64,000 nt of DNA, taken from positions 744,001 through 808,000 of the forward strand of contig NZ_JAGSYC010000026.1 of NCBI RefSeq assembly GCF_025685545.1. The letters are read 5' to 3'. Shown here in pieces: positions 42,924 to 50,742 of this stretch. The notes below the pieces were generated by a model, which did no database searches, was not told where the DNA came from, and saw nothing but the letters and a program-made list of their open reading frames with translations. Origin of the DNA: Granulicella paludicola (GTDB lineage: Bacteria; Acidobacteriota; Terriglobia; Terriglobales; Acidobacteriaceae). A program made the position numbers and the translations under genes. Position 1 is the first letter of the stretch. Each line of letters begins with the position of its first letter.

Positions 42924-43727
42924 TTAGAAGGACTCCTGAAGGGGGTGTGGCCGTAGTGGAGGCTCGGATTGGTCGGCGATGAACCAGCGGCTGCGAAGGA
43001 ACAGGCCGACTGCCACGCAGGCAATCGCGATGTATTGGCCGGGATCGAGAATGTTGGCGCTGTGCACGTCGGCTGGCTGTGCGAGCATGTCGAGCAGGAA
43101 GAAGAGCGCGCCGCCAAGGTAGAGACCGTGGGCGGCGACGACGCCTGCGAGGTGTGGGCGGCGCAGCAGTCGCAGCGTGTCGAAGAAGAGGTAGATTGCG
43201 GCGAGCAGCAGGTAAATCTGCACGGGATGGACGCGGCCGAGTATGGTGTCGCCGGGGGTAAGGACGCCCCAGGGCAGCGAGCTGGGCATGCCAGCGTCGG
43301 TGCCTTCGATGAAGTGAGCCAGCGAAAGAGCTGCGGCGAGAAGGGCAGCGCAGGGTGTCCAGGCATCGAGCGTTGCCAGCATCGGCAGGTGCTTGAGGCG
43401 GAGGTAGATCAGCGTGGCCGCGAGCGTGAGGCCGATGCCCGCGTAGGTGAGCGAGGGTAGGCTTAGGACGATCAAAGGGTAGCGCAGGAAGGCTTGCGGG
43501 TCTTCCGCGACGAGCAGCAGGCGGGAGATCACCAGGGCGGCGACGACGGTGAAGATGCCTGCGTCCCAAAGATGCTGGGCCGGAATGCCTGAGAGCTTTG
43601 CGGTGCGCTGACTCATCGCGATGGCGGCGATCAGACCGACGGCGGCGATGAGGCCGAAGACGGAGAACCGGAGGTGTCCGATGCGGACGATGCCGGGAAC
43701 CAGCGCGAAGGTGAGCAGCGAAAACAT
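42924..43727 (-). CDS. Divergent prolipoprotein diacylglyceryl transferase homologue
   Basis: The 267-residue polytopic protein has about seven membrane segments. It aligns with Lgt at FSVFGLIAAVGLIAAIAMSQR, HPVQIYLLLAAIYLF and the end. Key Lgt features are altered: the HGG loop is YAGIGL, and the GRxGNFINGE signature reads AHFIEGTDAG. Lgt adds diacylglycerol to lipoprotein cysteines. With these changes the activity is doubtful; a paralogue with another lipid role is possible. It is coupled to the downstream pseudouridine synthase. Confidence 0.7.
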   Translation of the reverse strand: MFSLLTFALVPGIVRIGHLRFSVFGLIAAVGLIAAIAMSQRTAKLSGIPAQHLWDAGIFTVVAALVISRLLLVAEDPQAFLRYPLIVLSLPSLTYAGIGLTLAATLIYLRLKHLPMLATLDAWTPCAALLAAALSLAHFIEGTDAGMPSSLPWGVLTPGDTILGRVHPVQIYLLLAAIYLFFDTLRLLRRPHLAGVVAAHGLYLGGALFFLLDMLAQPADVHSANILDPGQYIAIACVAVGLFLRSRWFIADQSEPPLRPHPLQESF

Positions 43728-43892
43728 TCAACCTTCAGGATACGCTGTGCGGAGTATTGCTATGGGCGAAGGTCCAAACTGCGCTACTGCTAGAAGAATG
43801 GCCTTCCGAGAAAGGTGTTGGTGAAGATGAGGGGGTTACTGTTCAGCTTAGAGCTAAGAGTGAATGAGCTAAGAGTAGAAGCGAGCTCGCGC

Positions 43893-43930
43893 CTTCCCCT
43901 TCGGCTTTGCTCAGGGGTCAGGACGACAAT
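43893..43930 (+). repeat. Dispersed short repeat, divergent copy
   Basis: CCCCTTCGGCTTTGCTCAGGGGTCAGGACGACAATG is related to the better copies at 44239-44268 and 62226-62258, which share CTTCGCTGCGCT-(N)-GGATGACAA. The gap 43728-43967 otherwise holds nothing I can identify. Confidence 0.4.
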
Positions 43931-43967
43931 GTCTGAAAGCGTGAGATGGGATGAAGCGTGGCAAAGA

Positions 43968-43997
43968 TATAAAAAGACCGACCCACGGGGCCGTGAC
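43968..43997 (-). terminator. Terminator of the 6S RNA gene
   Basis: On the minus strand GGCCC-CGT-GGGTC forms a short hairpin, and TCTTTTTATATC follows. It lies directly after the closing stem of the 6S RNA. Confidence 0.6.
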
Positions 43998-44143
43998 ATG
44001 AGGCGCAGGTGAACCCGCATATAAGCGGTGGGCCCTAGCCGTGGCTCTTTAGGCTTTCCGGACTGGCGGACATAGCACACCGAGCCATTTATACGAGCCA
44101 GGACCCTGTTCAAAGAATATTGGTTCAACCTGCGTAGTTCATC
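43998..44143 (-). ncRNA. ssrS: 6S RNA (ssrS)
   Basis: 6S RNA binds the sigma-70 RNA polymerase holoenzyme. On the minus strand the 5' arm CGCAGGTTGAACC (44134-44122) pairs with the 3' arm GGTTCACCTGCGC (44015-44003), giving a long closing stem. The interior has ACAGGGTCCTGGCTC, TGTCCGCCAGTCCGGAAAGCC and AGAGCCACGGCTAGGGCCC, in the order and style of known 6S RNAs (compare GTCCGTCCGAGAAGCC in E. coli). It lies 3' of zapA on the same strand, the classic ssrS neighbourhood, and ends in a terminator. Ends are approximate. Confidence 0.8.
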
Positions 44144-44238
44144 CCACCTGCTTTGCAGGCCGGTCTTTGCTTGGATGCTATCGCGAAGGGCTTTGGAGCG
44201 CAACTTGACACGGGGTGTATGTTGGCGTCGGCAAAAAA

Positions 44239-44268
44239 GCAGGTCCTTCGCTGCGCTCAGGATGACAA
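44239..44268 (+). repeat. Dispersed short repeat
   Basis: GCAGGTCCTTCGCTGCGCTCAGGATGACAA recurs with small changes at 62226-62258 and 62575-62619 (and decayed at 43893). It lies between zapA and the 6S RNA gene. Confidence 0.55.
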
Positions 44269-44296
44269 TATCCTGGATTCGTCGGAACCTGAGCTC

Positions 44297-44707
44297 TCAG
44301 CCGACCTTGCGATCCTGCAGCAGGTCATCGAGCATGTTCATCAGCGAGCCGGTGCGGGCCTGCACGGAGGCATCAACCGTGGAGGTGGCGTGGTTCATGG
44401 TGGCGGCGAGCTGGTCGTGGCGGGCCTGCGTGGAGAGCATCTCGTCGGCGATGTTGAGCGCGGCGAGCACGGCGACGCGGAGCGAGTCCACGGTGGCGCC
44501 GTGGGCCGAGATAGCGCGCATGCGGGAGTCGACGAGTGAAGCGAGACGCTCGATGTAGGCGGAGTCGGTGCCACTGAGTTGGTAGACCTGATCGTAGATT
44601 TCGACGACGACGGCGCCGGAGTTGCTGGCGGCGAGTTCGGCGCGCGAGCGTTCAGCGGCTGTCAGCTGCTTGGTCTGGGGGGTGCCGGTATTTTCCTGTT
44701 GTGACAA
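44297..44707 (-). CDS. zapA: Cell-division protein ZapA
   Basis: ZapA cross-links FtsZ filaments at midcell. The 136-residue protein has the ZapA domain at about 33-95: VVVEIYDQVYQLSGTDSAYIERLASLVDSRMRAISAHGATVDSLRVAVLAALNIADEM. A helical coiled-coil tail follows. The N-terminal 30 residues (SQQENTGTPQTKQL) are an extension. It lies 83 bp downstream of a coiled-coil ZapB-like gene and upstream of the 6S RNA gene. Confidence 0.93.
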   Translation of the reverse strand: MSQQENTGTPQTKQLTAAERSRAELAASNSGAVVVEIYDQVYQLSGTDSAYIERLASLVDSRMRAISAHGATVDSLRVAVLAALNIADEMLSTQARHDQLAATMNHATSTVDASVQARTGSLMNMLDDLLQDRKVG

Positions 44708-44790
44708 GTGCTGCTCCTGCTCGGGTGTTAGCTCTTCGGCGACTTTGCGCTCTCTGGCTTTGGACGCTCCCGGTGCGTGTTCCGTGTTGA

Positions 44791-45144
44791 CTAGAGAAGT
44801 TCGTCGAGGTTGGCGAGCATCTTCTCGACGCGGCTGCGGGTGGCTTCGCGTTCGCGGTGCAGAGCTTCAAGTTCCTGCTGACTGGTGCTGCCGAGACTGG
44901 CGATCTGCTGTTGCAGGCCGTTGATCTGGAAGTCCTTGTCGGCGAGTTGAGAGACAAGTTCGTCGACCTTGGTTTGCGCCTCGGTGATGCGGGCTTGAGC
45001 GGCAGCGACTTCGGCGCGCGCGGCCACGGCTTCGGCCTCGAACGCAGCGCGGGAGGCACGCTCCATCTTGATGAGCTCGACGGTCTGTAGGACCTTTTGT
45101 TCTAGCGCCTGGAACTCATCTACGCTCACGGTAGCTGCTGACAT
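44791..45144 (-). CDS. ZapB-like coiled-coil protein
   Basis: ATG 45144 is preferred because AGGAGACGGCCG precedes it; the longer frame to 45237 adds a non-typical start. The 117-residue protein is almost all coiled coil: SVDEFQALEQKVLQTVELIKMERASR, then AEVAAAQARITEAQTKVDELVSQLADKDFQINGLQQQIASL, then LEALHREREATRSRVEKMLANLDELL. The last part (REREATRSRVEKMLANLDEL) is typical of small division-associated coiled-coil proteins. It lies between pheT and zapA on the same strand. Confidence 0.8.
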   Translation of the reverse strand: MSAATVSVDEFQALEQKVLQTVELIKMERASRAAFEAEAVAARAEVAAAQARITEAQTKVDELVSQLADKDFQINGLQQQIASLGSTSQQELEALHREREATRSRVEKMLANLDELL

Positions 45145-45286
45145 CGGCCGTCTCCTGGAAAGTTGGTGCAAGGCAAAGCGATGCAGTGCGCTGCTGAAAT
45201 GGACATTGCGAATCTCGATTTGAGATCGCACATTCATGCGAAGTATACCGAGCGGTTCGGCGGATAAGTCTGTGGGGAGAGTGCTA

Positions 45287-45312
45287 AAGGGGAACCCATG
45301 TGGGTTCCCCTT
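45287..45312 (-). terminator. Intrinsic terminator after pheT
   Basis: AAGGGGAACCCA and its perfect 12-bp complement have a 2-nt centre. On the minus strand the stem ends in CCTTT, 24 bp after the pheT stop. Confidence 0.75.
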
Positions 45313-45335
45313 GGCGGAAGACGTTGACGCGAGCC

Positions 45336-47408
45336 TTAGGCGCGCTGTACGCCGCCGAGCGCCGTGAGTGCTGCAATGATGCGGGAGGAGTTGCCGGTGA
45401 GGTCTTCGTCGGCGAGCGTGCGCTCGGTGGATTGGAAGACAACACGGACGAGTAGCGAGTAAGTGCCTGCGGCGACGGCTTTGCCTTTTGGATCGCGGAA
45501 GATCTCGACCGGACCGATGGACTGTAATTCCGGTATCTTCAGCGCGCGCAGACTGCTGTCGATATCGGCCCAGCGAACGGTGTCCGGGAAGAGGAAGGAG
45601 AAGTCGCGCTCGACGGCCTGGAAACGCGAGATCTCGCGCGAGACGGGCTGGCGCAGCGGGGCGGCCAGGAGTACGGCAGCGTTGACCTCAGCGAGAGCGA
45701 CGGTCTGGCGCAGCTTGCGGCGCTGCTGCTCGGTGGCGGAGAGCTCGCCGAAGACCGCGATTGGCTGGCCGTTGAACAGAACGCGTGCGCCGCGACCGAG
45801 GGCGATCCATGCGGGCAGCTCGTTGGTGTCGAAGGTGACAGCGCCGGTGAACTTCGCAAGCAGGGCTTCAAGTGCGCCTTTCAGCTCGTAGAAGAGTGCA
45901 TCCTCGGCTCTATAGAGCGAGTTGGCGATGGCGGAGCCCGTGAGGCCGAGCGATAGGCCGGTGTGCTCGATGACCTCTGCCGTGGAGCCGTTGAATACCG
46001 TGCCCATCTCGAAGAGGCGGACGGTGGAGACGTCGCGGTGCAGGTTGTTGGCGATCATCGTTGCCATACCGGGTGTCAGCGCGGGGCGCAGCATGCCAGC
46101 TTCGGCGGAGAGCGGGTTGCCGATGGCGACGGCAGACGCCGTGGTGAAGAGAGTGGCTTCTTCGGCGGAGCAGAAGGTGCTGGAGATGGCTTCGGAGAAA
46201 CCGAGGCCACGCAGGGTAGTGCGGATCGTGTGTTCCTGCTCGGCGTGCGGGAGTTCGATGACGGTGCCGATGAAGGTCGGCAATGTGTTCGCGAACTTGT
46301 TATAGCCGTAGACGCGGGCGATCTCTTCGATGAGGTCGATCTCGCGTTCGAGGTCGAGACGCCAGCTGGGCAGCTTGACAGCGTATTCGCCAGCGGCGGT
46401 TTGCGTCAGGGTACAGCCGAGTGCGGTGAGGTATTGTGCGACGATGCTTTCGCTGATGCCGAGGCCGTCAGCGGTGGTGCCGAGGTGGCGCTGCACCTCG
46501 CTGACGCGCAGCGCGATGGTGGGGCGGTCAGCGGTCTTCGCGGCAAGTGCCGGGATGATGATGTCGGTCATCTCACCGATGACTTCGCCGCCAGCCTGCT
46601 CGACGACGAGGCGGGTGACAAGGTTGTTGGCGAGGGGAGCGGCTGCGAAGTCCGCACCGCGCTCGAAGCGGTGGCTGGCATCGGTGTGCAGGCCGTGGCG
46701 GCGAGAGCTGGCGCGAATGGCTGCGGGATCGAACCAGGCAGCCTCGACGAGGATGTTTTTGGTGGTTTCGGTGACGCGCGAATCCCAGCCGCCCATGACG
46801 CCCGCAAGACCGAGCGCTTTCTTTTCGTCGGCGACGACGAGGTCTTCGGCGACGAGGGTCTTCTCGGTACCATCGAGGAGGCGGAGCTTTTCGCCCGGCT
46901 TGGCGCGGCGGACAATGATGCCGCCTTCGAGGGTGTCGAGGTCGAAGACGTGGGTGGGCTGACCCATGCTGAGCCAGCCGAAGTTGGTGACGTCGACGGG
47001 GCCGGAGATCGGCTTCTGGCCCAGAGCTGCAAAGTATTCGGCGATGAGTCCGCTGGCGGGTTTGACGTTGACACCACGGACGATACGGGCGGTGAAGCGG
47101 CCGCAGAGGTCCCGCGCCTCAATGGTGACGGGGAAGCTGTCGCCGGGCTTGTCTGCGGCGAGGGGTGCTGTGGCGGGCAGTGGAGCGAGCGGCACGTTGT
47201 AGATGGCGGCTGCCTCGCGGGCGACGCCGTAGTGGTTCATCGCGTCCACGCGGTTGGTGGTGATGTCCATCTCGTAGCGTGTGCCGTTGGCAATGGCAAA
47301 GGTGCCTTCAACGGCGATGCCGCGCAGGGTAAGGTCTTCAGCGAGTTGTTCGTCGGTGACGGAGAGCGCGGGCAGGTACGAGCGCAGCCAGGGGGTAAGG
47401 ATATCCAT
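45336..47408 (-). CDS. pheT: Phenylalanyl-tRNA synthetase beta chain, lacking the EMAP-type domain
   Basis: PheT is the tRNA-binding subunit of (alpha-beta)2 PheRS. The 690-residue protein starts MDILTPWLRSYLPALSVTDEQLAEDLTLRGIAVEG and goes directly to the B3/B4 editing region (YEMDITTNRVDAMNHYGVAREAAAIYN; PVDVTNFGWLSMGQPTHVFDLD). The usual 100-residue EMAP-type OB fold after residue 40 is missing, which explains the length deficit against about 795. B5, the catalytic-like core (IEEIARVYGYNKFANTLP) and the FDX-ACB C-terminal domain (RFQAVERDFSFLFPDTV) are present. It is separated from pheS by three genes. Confidence 0.95.
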   Translation of the reverse strand: MDILTPWLRSYLPALSVTDEQLAEDLTLRGIAVEGTFAIANGTRYEMDITTNRVDAMNHYGVAREAAAIYNVPLAPLPATAPLAADKPGDSFPVTIEARDLCGRFTARIVRGVNVKPASGLIAEYFAALGQKPISGPVDVTNFGWLSMGQPTHVFDLDTLEGGIIVRRAKPGEKLRLLDGTEKTLVAEDLVVADEKKALGLAGVMGGWDSRVTETTKNILVEAAWFDPAAIRASSRRHGLHTDASHRFERGADFAAAPLANNLVTRLVVEQAGGEVIGEMTDIIIPALAAKTADRPTIALRVSEVQRHLGTTADGLGISESIVAQYLTALGCTLTQTAAGEYAVKLPSWRLDLEREIDLIEEIARVYGYNKFANTLPTFIGTVIELPHAEQEHTIRTTLRGLGFSEAISSTFCSAEEATLFTTASAVAIGNPLSAEAGMLRPALTPGMATMIANNLHRDVSTVRLFEMGTVFNGSTAEVIEHTGLSLGLTGSAIANSLYRAEDALFYELKGALEALLAKFTGAVTFDTNELPAWIALGRGARVLFNGQPIAVFGELSATEQQRRKLRQTVALAEVNAAVLLAAPLRQPVSREISRFQAVERDFSFLFPDTVRWADIDSSLRALKIPELQSIGPVEIFRDPKGKAVAAGTYSLLVRVVFQSTERTLADEDLTGNSSRIIAALTALGGVQRA

Positions 47409-47425
47409 AAGTTCTCTCTACTAGC

Positions 47426-48643
47426 TTAATCGTTGCGCCAGCCTTCGCCAGGCAGGATGCGCTTCATAAATTGGTCGAACAGCGGAACGGTAAAGGCCGT
47501 TTCGCCATGTTGCGGGCTCCAGATCATGCCCTTGTCGATTAGTTCCTGCCGGATGGTGCCGAAGGAGTTGGCCGCTTTGCCGAGAACGGCGGCGATGTCG
47601 CCCGAACGGTGCGGACCTTCGCCGAGCTCGGACATGGCGCGGAGATAGCGTTTTTCCTTGGGCGTCAGGCGGTCGAAGCGTACCCGGAAGAAGCTTTCAT
47701 CGAGCGCGGCGACAGCCTCGATGGAGGCCTGGCGAACGTCGGCTTCAGTGATGGGCGAGGTCTTTGCGACATCCCAGGAGGACTTGCCCCACTCCTGCAG
47801 GAAGTAGGGGTAGCCTCGGGTCTGGCGGAGGATTTCGGCGACGGCTTCGGCGGTGATCTGCACTCCTGCATCCTCGGCGGGCTTGCGCAGTGCGCGTTCG
47901 GCGTCGGGCATCTCTCCGTTAGGACCGGGAGTGATGCTGAGAGGGCCGATGGTGGCGAAGTCGAAGAGGCGCTCCGCGTAGGATTTGGCCTCGCCTGCGA
48001 GTGCGCGCAGTTGCGGCAAGCCTGCGCCGATGATGGTCACGGGAAGTTTTGCCTGCGCACAGCGATGCAGCGCGGCGATCAATGCGGCAAACTGCTCCTG
48101 CTTCACGTATTGCAGTTCATCGATGAAGAGGACCACCGCGGTTCCGGCGCTTTGGGCGGCGCGACCTGTCTGTTCAAGCAGGGTGGTGAGGTCGATCTCG
48201 AGATCGCCGTTATCGGCTAGACCAGCTTCAGGTTCAGCGTCCAGCCCTACTTCGAGATCCCCATATTTGATCTTCAGGGCGCGGGCGAAGCCAGCCAGGG
48301 CTCTCAATCCTTTGAGGACGGCCTCGCGAGCAGCTTCGGTGCGATTCAGATGGAGGAGAGCAAGTCGGAGTTGGGGGGCCAGCAGGGCAGGAAGAGAACG
48401 ATTCTCCGGGGTTTCCGATCGAACGGTACAGATGCCCTCAGCCTCTGCATCCGCGCGCAACTGATCCAGAAGGACGGTCTTCCCAACACCACGTAAACCT
48501 ACCAGAATGAGACTCTTGGCTGCTCGTTTTGCTCGGAGTCGAGCAAGCGATATGCGTGCTTCTTCTCGCAGCTTGTCGCGGCCAGCTAGTTCGGGCGGCG
48601 GATAGCCAGCTCCCGGAGCATATGGGTTGTGGACAGGGTCCAT
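47426..48643 (-). CDS. AAA/ORC-like ATPase
   Basis: The 405-residue protein has an N-terminal AAA domain: AGRDKLREEARISL, Walker A LVGLRGVGKTVLL near residue 48, Walker B AVVLFIDELQYVKQEQ near 170, and sensor region VTIIGAGLPQLRAL. A C-terminal winged-helix-like part follows (LTPKEKRYLRAMSELGEGPHRSGDIAAVLGKAANSFGTIRQELIDKGMIW). This layout is shared with ORC/Cdc6-like and STAND-type ATPases. Function is unknown. It lies 17 bp upstream of pheT, so both may be on one transcript. Confidence 0.8.
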   Translation of the reverse strand: MDPVHNPYAPGAGYPPPELAGRDKLREEARISLARLRAKRAAKSLILVGLRGVGKTVLLDQLRADAEAEGICTVRSETPENRSLPALLAPQLRLALLHLNRTEAAREAVLKGLRALAGFARALKIKYGDLEVGLDAEPEAGLADNGDLEIDLTTLLEQTGRAAQSAGTAVVLFIDELQYVKQEQFAALIAALHRCAQAKLPVTIIGAGLPQLRALAGEAKSYAERLFDFATIGPLSITPGPNGEMPDAERALRKPAEDAGVQITAEAVAEILRQTRGYPYFLQEWGKSSWDVAKTSPITEADVRQASIEAVAALDESFFRVRFDRLTPKEKRYLRAMSELGEGPHRSGDIAAVLGKAANSFGTIRQELIDKGMIWSPQHGETAFTVPLFDQFMKRILPGEGWRND

Positions 48644-48717
48644 AGAGAGAGTCTATAGGAAGTTTAGGGAAATTAAGGAAATTTCGTAAAACATATAAAG
48701 TCCCTATAACTTCTTGC

Positions 48718-50307
48718 TCATCTCGCTTCAAACTGGCTGCCGGGCAGGATGGCGGGGCGTTTGGGGTCGTTGGCGATGGCTTCGACTAGGCGGTAGAAGA
48801 AGACGTTGAAGCTGAGGGCGGCTTCGAAGTTCATGGGCTGGGTGAGGTCGTCCTGAGGGCGGTGGTAGCGGACCTGGTACCACTCGCGATAGCGGCGTTC
48901 GGCGTCGGTGTTGGGGTCGTAGCCGAAGATGAAGCTGATGGCGGGGACGTGGGCGGCGAGGAAGGGATACTGGTCGGCGCGGCGGAGCAGACCGCGCTCG
49001 GGTTCAGCGTCGGTGCGGACGTCGACGTGCATCGTCTTGGCCACGGAGCGGGCGGTTTCACCGAGGGTGGTGTCGTTGACGGCCTCGGCGGTGAGGATGG
49101 TGAGCGGAAAGAGCGGGCGGAGCTGGTCGAGGTTCACATCGGCGGCGAGCTGCTTGAGCGGAATAGTGGGGTGTTGGACAAACCAGTTGGAGCCGAGAAG
49201 GCCTTTTTCTTCGCCGGTGAAGGCGCTGAAGAGGATGCTGCGCTTGGGAGCGGCCAACATGCCGGATTTGAGGTCGTCGGCCATCTGGATGAGCAGGGCG
49301 ACGTAGGCCGCGTCGTCGAGCGTGCCGTTGTAGAGCTTGTCGCCGTTGACGGGCGTGCCGAAGCCATAGCCGTCGAGGTGCGCGGAGGCGACGACGAACT
49401 CGGGTGCGAGGGTGGGATCGGTGCCGGGCAGGACGGCTAGGACGTTGGGGCTGGAGATGTCCTTTTCGGTGGTTTCCAGATGGACGGCCAGCCTGAACGC
49501 ATCGGGGAAGTTGAAGCTGTCGAGCGACTGCTTCGCACCTCCGTTCTTCAGGATCGCCGCAGCGTCATGCCCCGTGTACTGGAGAAGGTGCGTGAAGGCG
49601 TCTGCGCTGATGCGGAGAGACAGGAACGGCTTGCCTGCAGGCTTTTTTGCGGTGCCCGTGACGAGGCTAACCGAGCGAGCGTAAGCGAACGGCCAGCGTG
49701 GAGGCTCGATGGTGAAGTAAGGATCGTCGACGTTGAGGATGCCGACGCCACCAGCGGTACGCACGTTGTTTGCGCGCTCTCCACCATTGGGCAGACCGGC
49801 CCGCTGCGTGCCGAAGCAGACGACGAACTTGCCGGACACTTCCTTCATCTGGTCTTTGCCGCAATAGCCGCGAAAGACAAGAGCACCGCCCGTGTCACGC
49901 GGCAGATTTTCGGTGACGGCTACCGTAATGTCTTGAAGGAAGCGCAGGTTGAAGCTGTGGGTACTTTTCTCGCCTTCGCTGACATCAATCCAGGCCGACT
50001 TTGCGTCGATGTCGATCTGGTGCATAGGCACGGTCTGGAAGTAGGTGCCGTTGTCTCCGGCGGCCTTCAATCCTGCGGACCTGAAGCGTTCGGCGACGTA
50101 GTCTGCGGCGCGCTGGTAGGCGGCGGTGCCGGTGTCGCGGCCTTCCGTGCTGTCGTTGGAGAGAGCTTCGGTGGTGTACCACCAGGCGAGGGTGTCGGCG
50201 TTGTGGATCTCGCTATCGCGGGGGTGGGCGATCTGAGAGTAAAGCGATGGAGCAGTGAGCGAAGAAACGAGGCTGAAAAGCAGCGTGGCGCAGGCTAGGT
50301 TTCGCAT
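48718..50307 (-). CDS. Secreted M28-family zinc peptidase
   Basis: ATG 50307 gives 529 residues; upstream in-frame ATGs lack a proper signal. The signal peptide is MRNLACATLLFSLVSSLTAPS. A PA-like domain is followed by an M28 aminopeptidase core with zinc ligands in VVASAHLDGYGFG (His, Asp), LDDAAYVALLIQMA, FTGEEKGLLGSNWFVQHP and DVRTDAEPERGLLRRADQYPFLAAHVPAISFIFG. It is likely periplasmic or secreted and removes N-terminal residues from peptides. It lies between the VanZ-like gene and the ATPase, on the pheS-pheT strand. Confidence 0.9.
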   Translation of the reverse strand: MRNLACATLLFSLVSSLTAPSLYSQIAHPRDSEIHNADTLAWWYTTEALSNDSTEGRDTGTAAYQRAADYVAERFRSAGLKAAGDNGTYFQTVPMHQIDIDAKSAWIDVSEGEKSTHSFNLRFLQDITVAVTENLPRDTGGALVFRGYCGKDQMKEVSGKFVVCFGTQRAGLPNGGERANNVRTAGGVGILNVDDPYFTIEPPRWPFAYARSVSLVTGTAKKPAGKPFLSLRISADAFTHLLQYTGHDAAAILKNGGAKQSLDSFNFPDAFRLAVHLETTEKDISSPNVLAVLPGTDPTLAPEFVVASAHLDGYGFGTPVNGDKLYNGTLDDAAYVALLIQMADDLKSGMLAAPKRSILFSAFTGEEKGLLGSNWFVQHPTIPLKQLAADVNLDQLRPLFPLTILTAEAVNDTTLGETARSVAKTMHVDVRTDAEPERGLLRRADQYPFLAAHVPAISFIFGYDPNTDAERRYREWYQVRYHRPQDDLTQPMNFEAALSFNVFFYRLVEAIANDPKRPAILPGSQFEAR

Positions 50308-50341
50308 GTGTGGCGATGGTAGCAAACCCGGCGGGGAGGGC

Positions 50342-50674
50342 TTAGCGTTTTCTGCCGAGCAGCAGGTATCCGAGGAGCAGGTATCCGATGAAGGCACCGA
50401 CCAGTACGCCGCAGATGTCCATCAGCACGTCCCATATCTCCACCTTGATCTGGAAGTGGACGGCTTCGGTCAGTTCGATGGCGACTCCGAGCAGCACGGC
50501 GGCTAGCAGCAGGGGCAGGCGTTTGCGCGTCTCCGGGGACGCTGCCGTGCAGAGCGCGCCGAACAAGACGAAGAGCGCGAAGTGGACTGTGAGATGGAAC
50601 CTGCCGGCCGTATGCAGCTCGCGCTTTGTGCTCTCAGGCAGCAGCAGCGAGAGAGCGAAGGCTGCGGCGCTCAA
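50342..50674 (-). CDS. VanZ-like small membrane protein (start uncertain)
   Basis: The coding frame runs through four hydrophobic segments and ends LLLGRKR. Landmarks are HFALFVLFGAL and IELTEAVHFQIKVEIWDVLMDICGVLVGAFIGYLLL, as in the VanZ family. The annotated start is a TTG that would cut the first helix. The frame is open upstream into the end of pheS (encoding NRAALGLLFLLSA), but no ATG or GTG is found there. The true start is probably a non-standard codon nearer 50740. The first helix would then be complete. It follows pheS closely. Confidence 0.65.
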   Translation of the reverse strand: MSAAAFALSLLLPESTKRELHTAGRFHLTVHFALFVLFGALCTAASPETRKRLPLLLAAVLLGVAIELTEAVHFQIKVEIWDVLMDICGVLVGAFIGYLLLGYLLLGRKR

Positions 50675-50742
50675 CAGGAAAAGCAGACCGAGGGCGGCAC
50701 GGTTGTAGCCCGTCTTGATTGGCTCGGGTTGGGTGTAGGGTC

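Noticed and set aside
43790..44203. Minus-strand ORF of 137 codons
   Set aside because: It covers the 6S RNA and repeat DNA. The RNA has matched stems and a terminator; the ORF has no protein features.
45963..47429. Plus-strand ORF of 488 codons opposite pheT
   Set aside because: It is a Gly/Asp/Val-rich antisense frame of pheT; no domain or start signal is visible.
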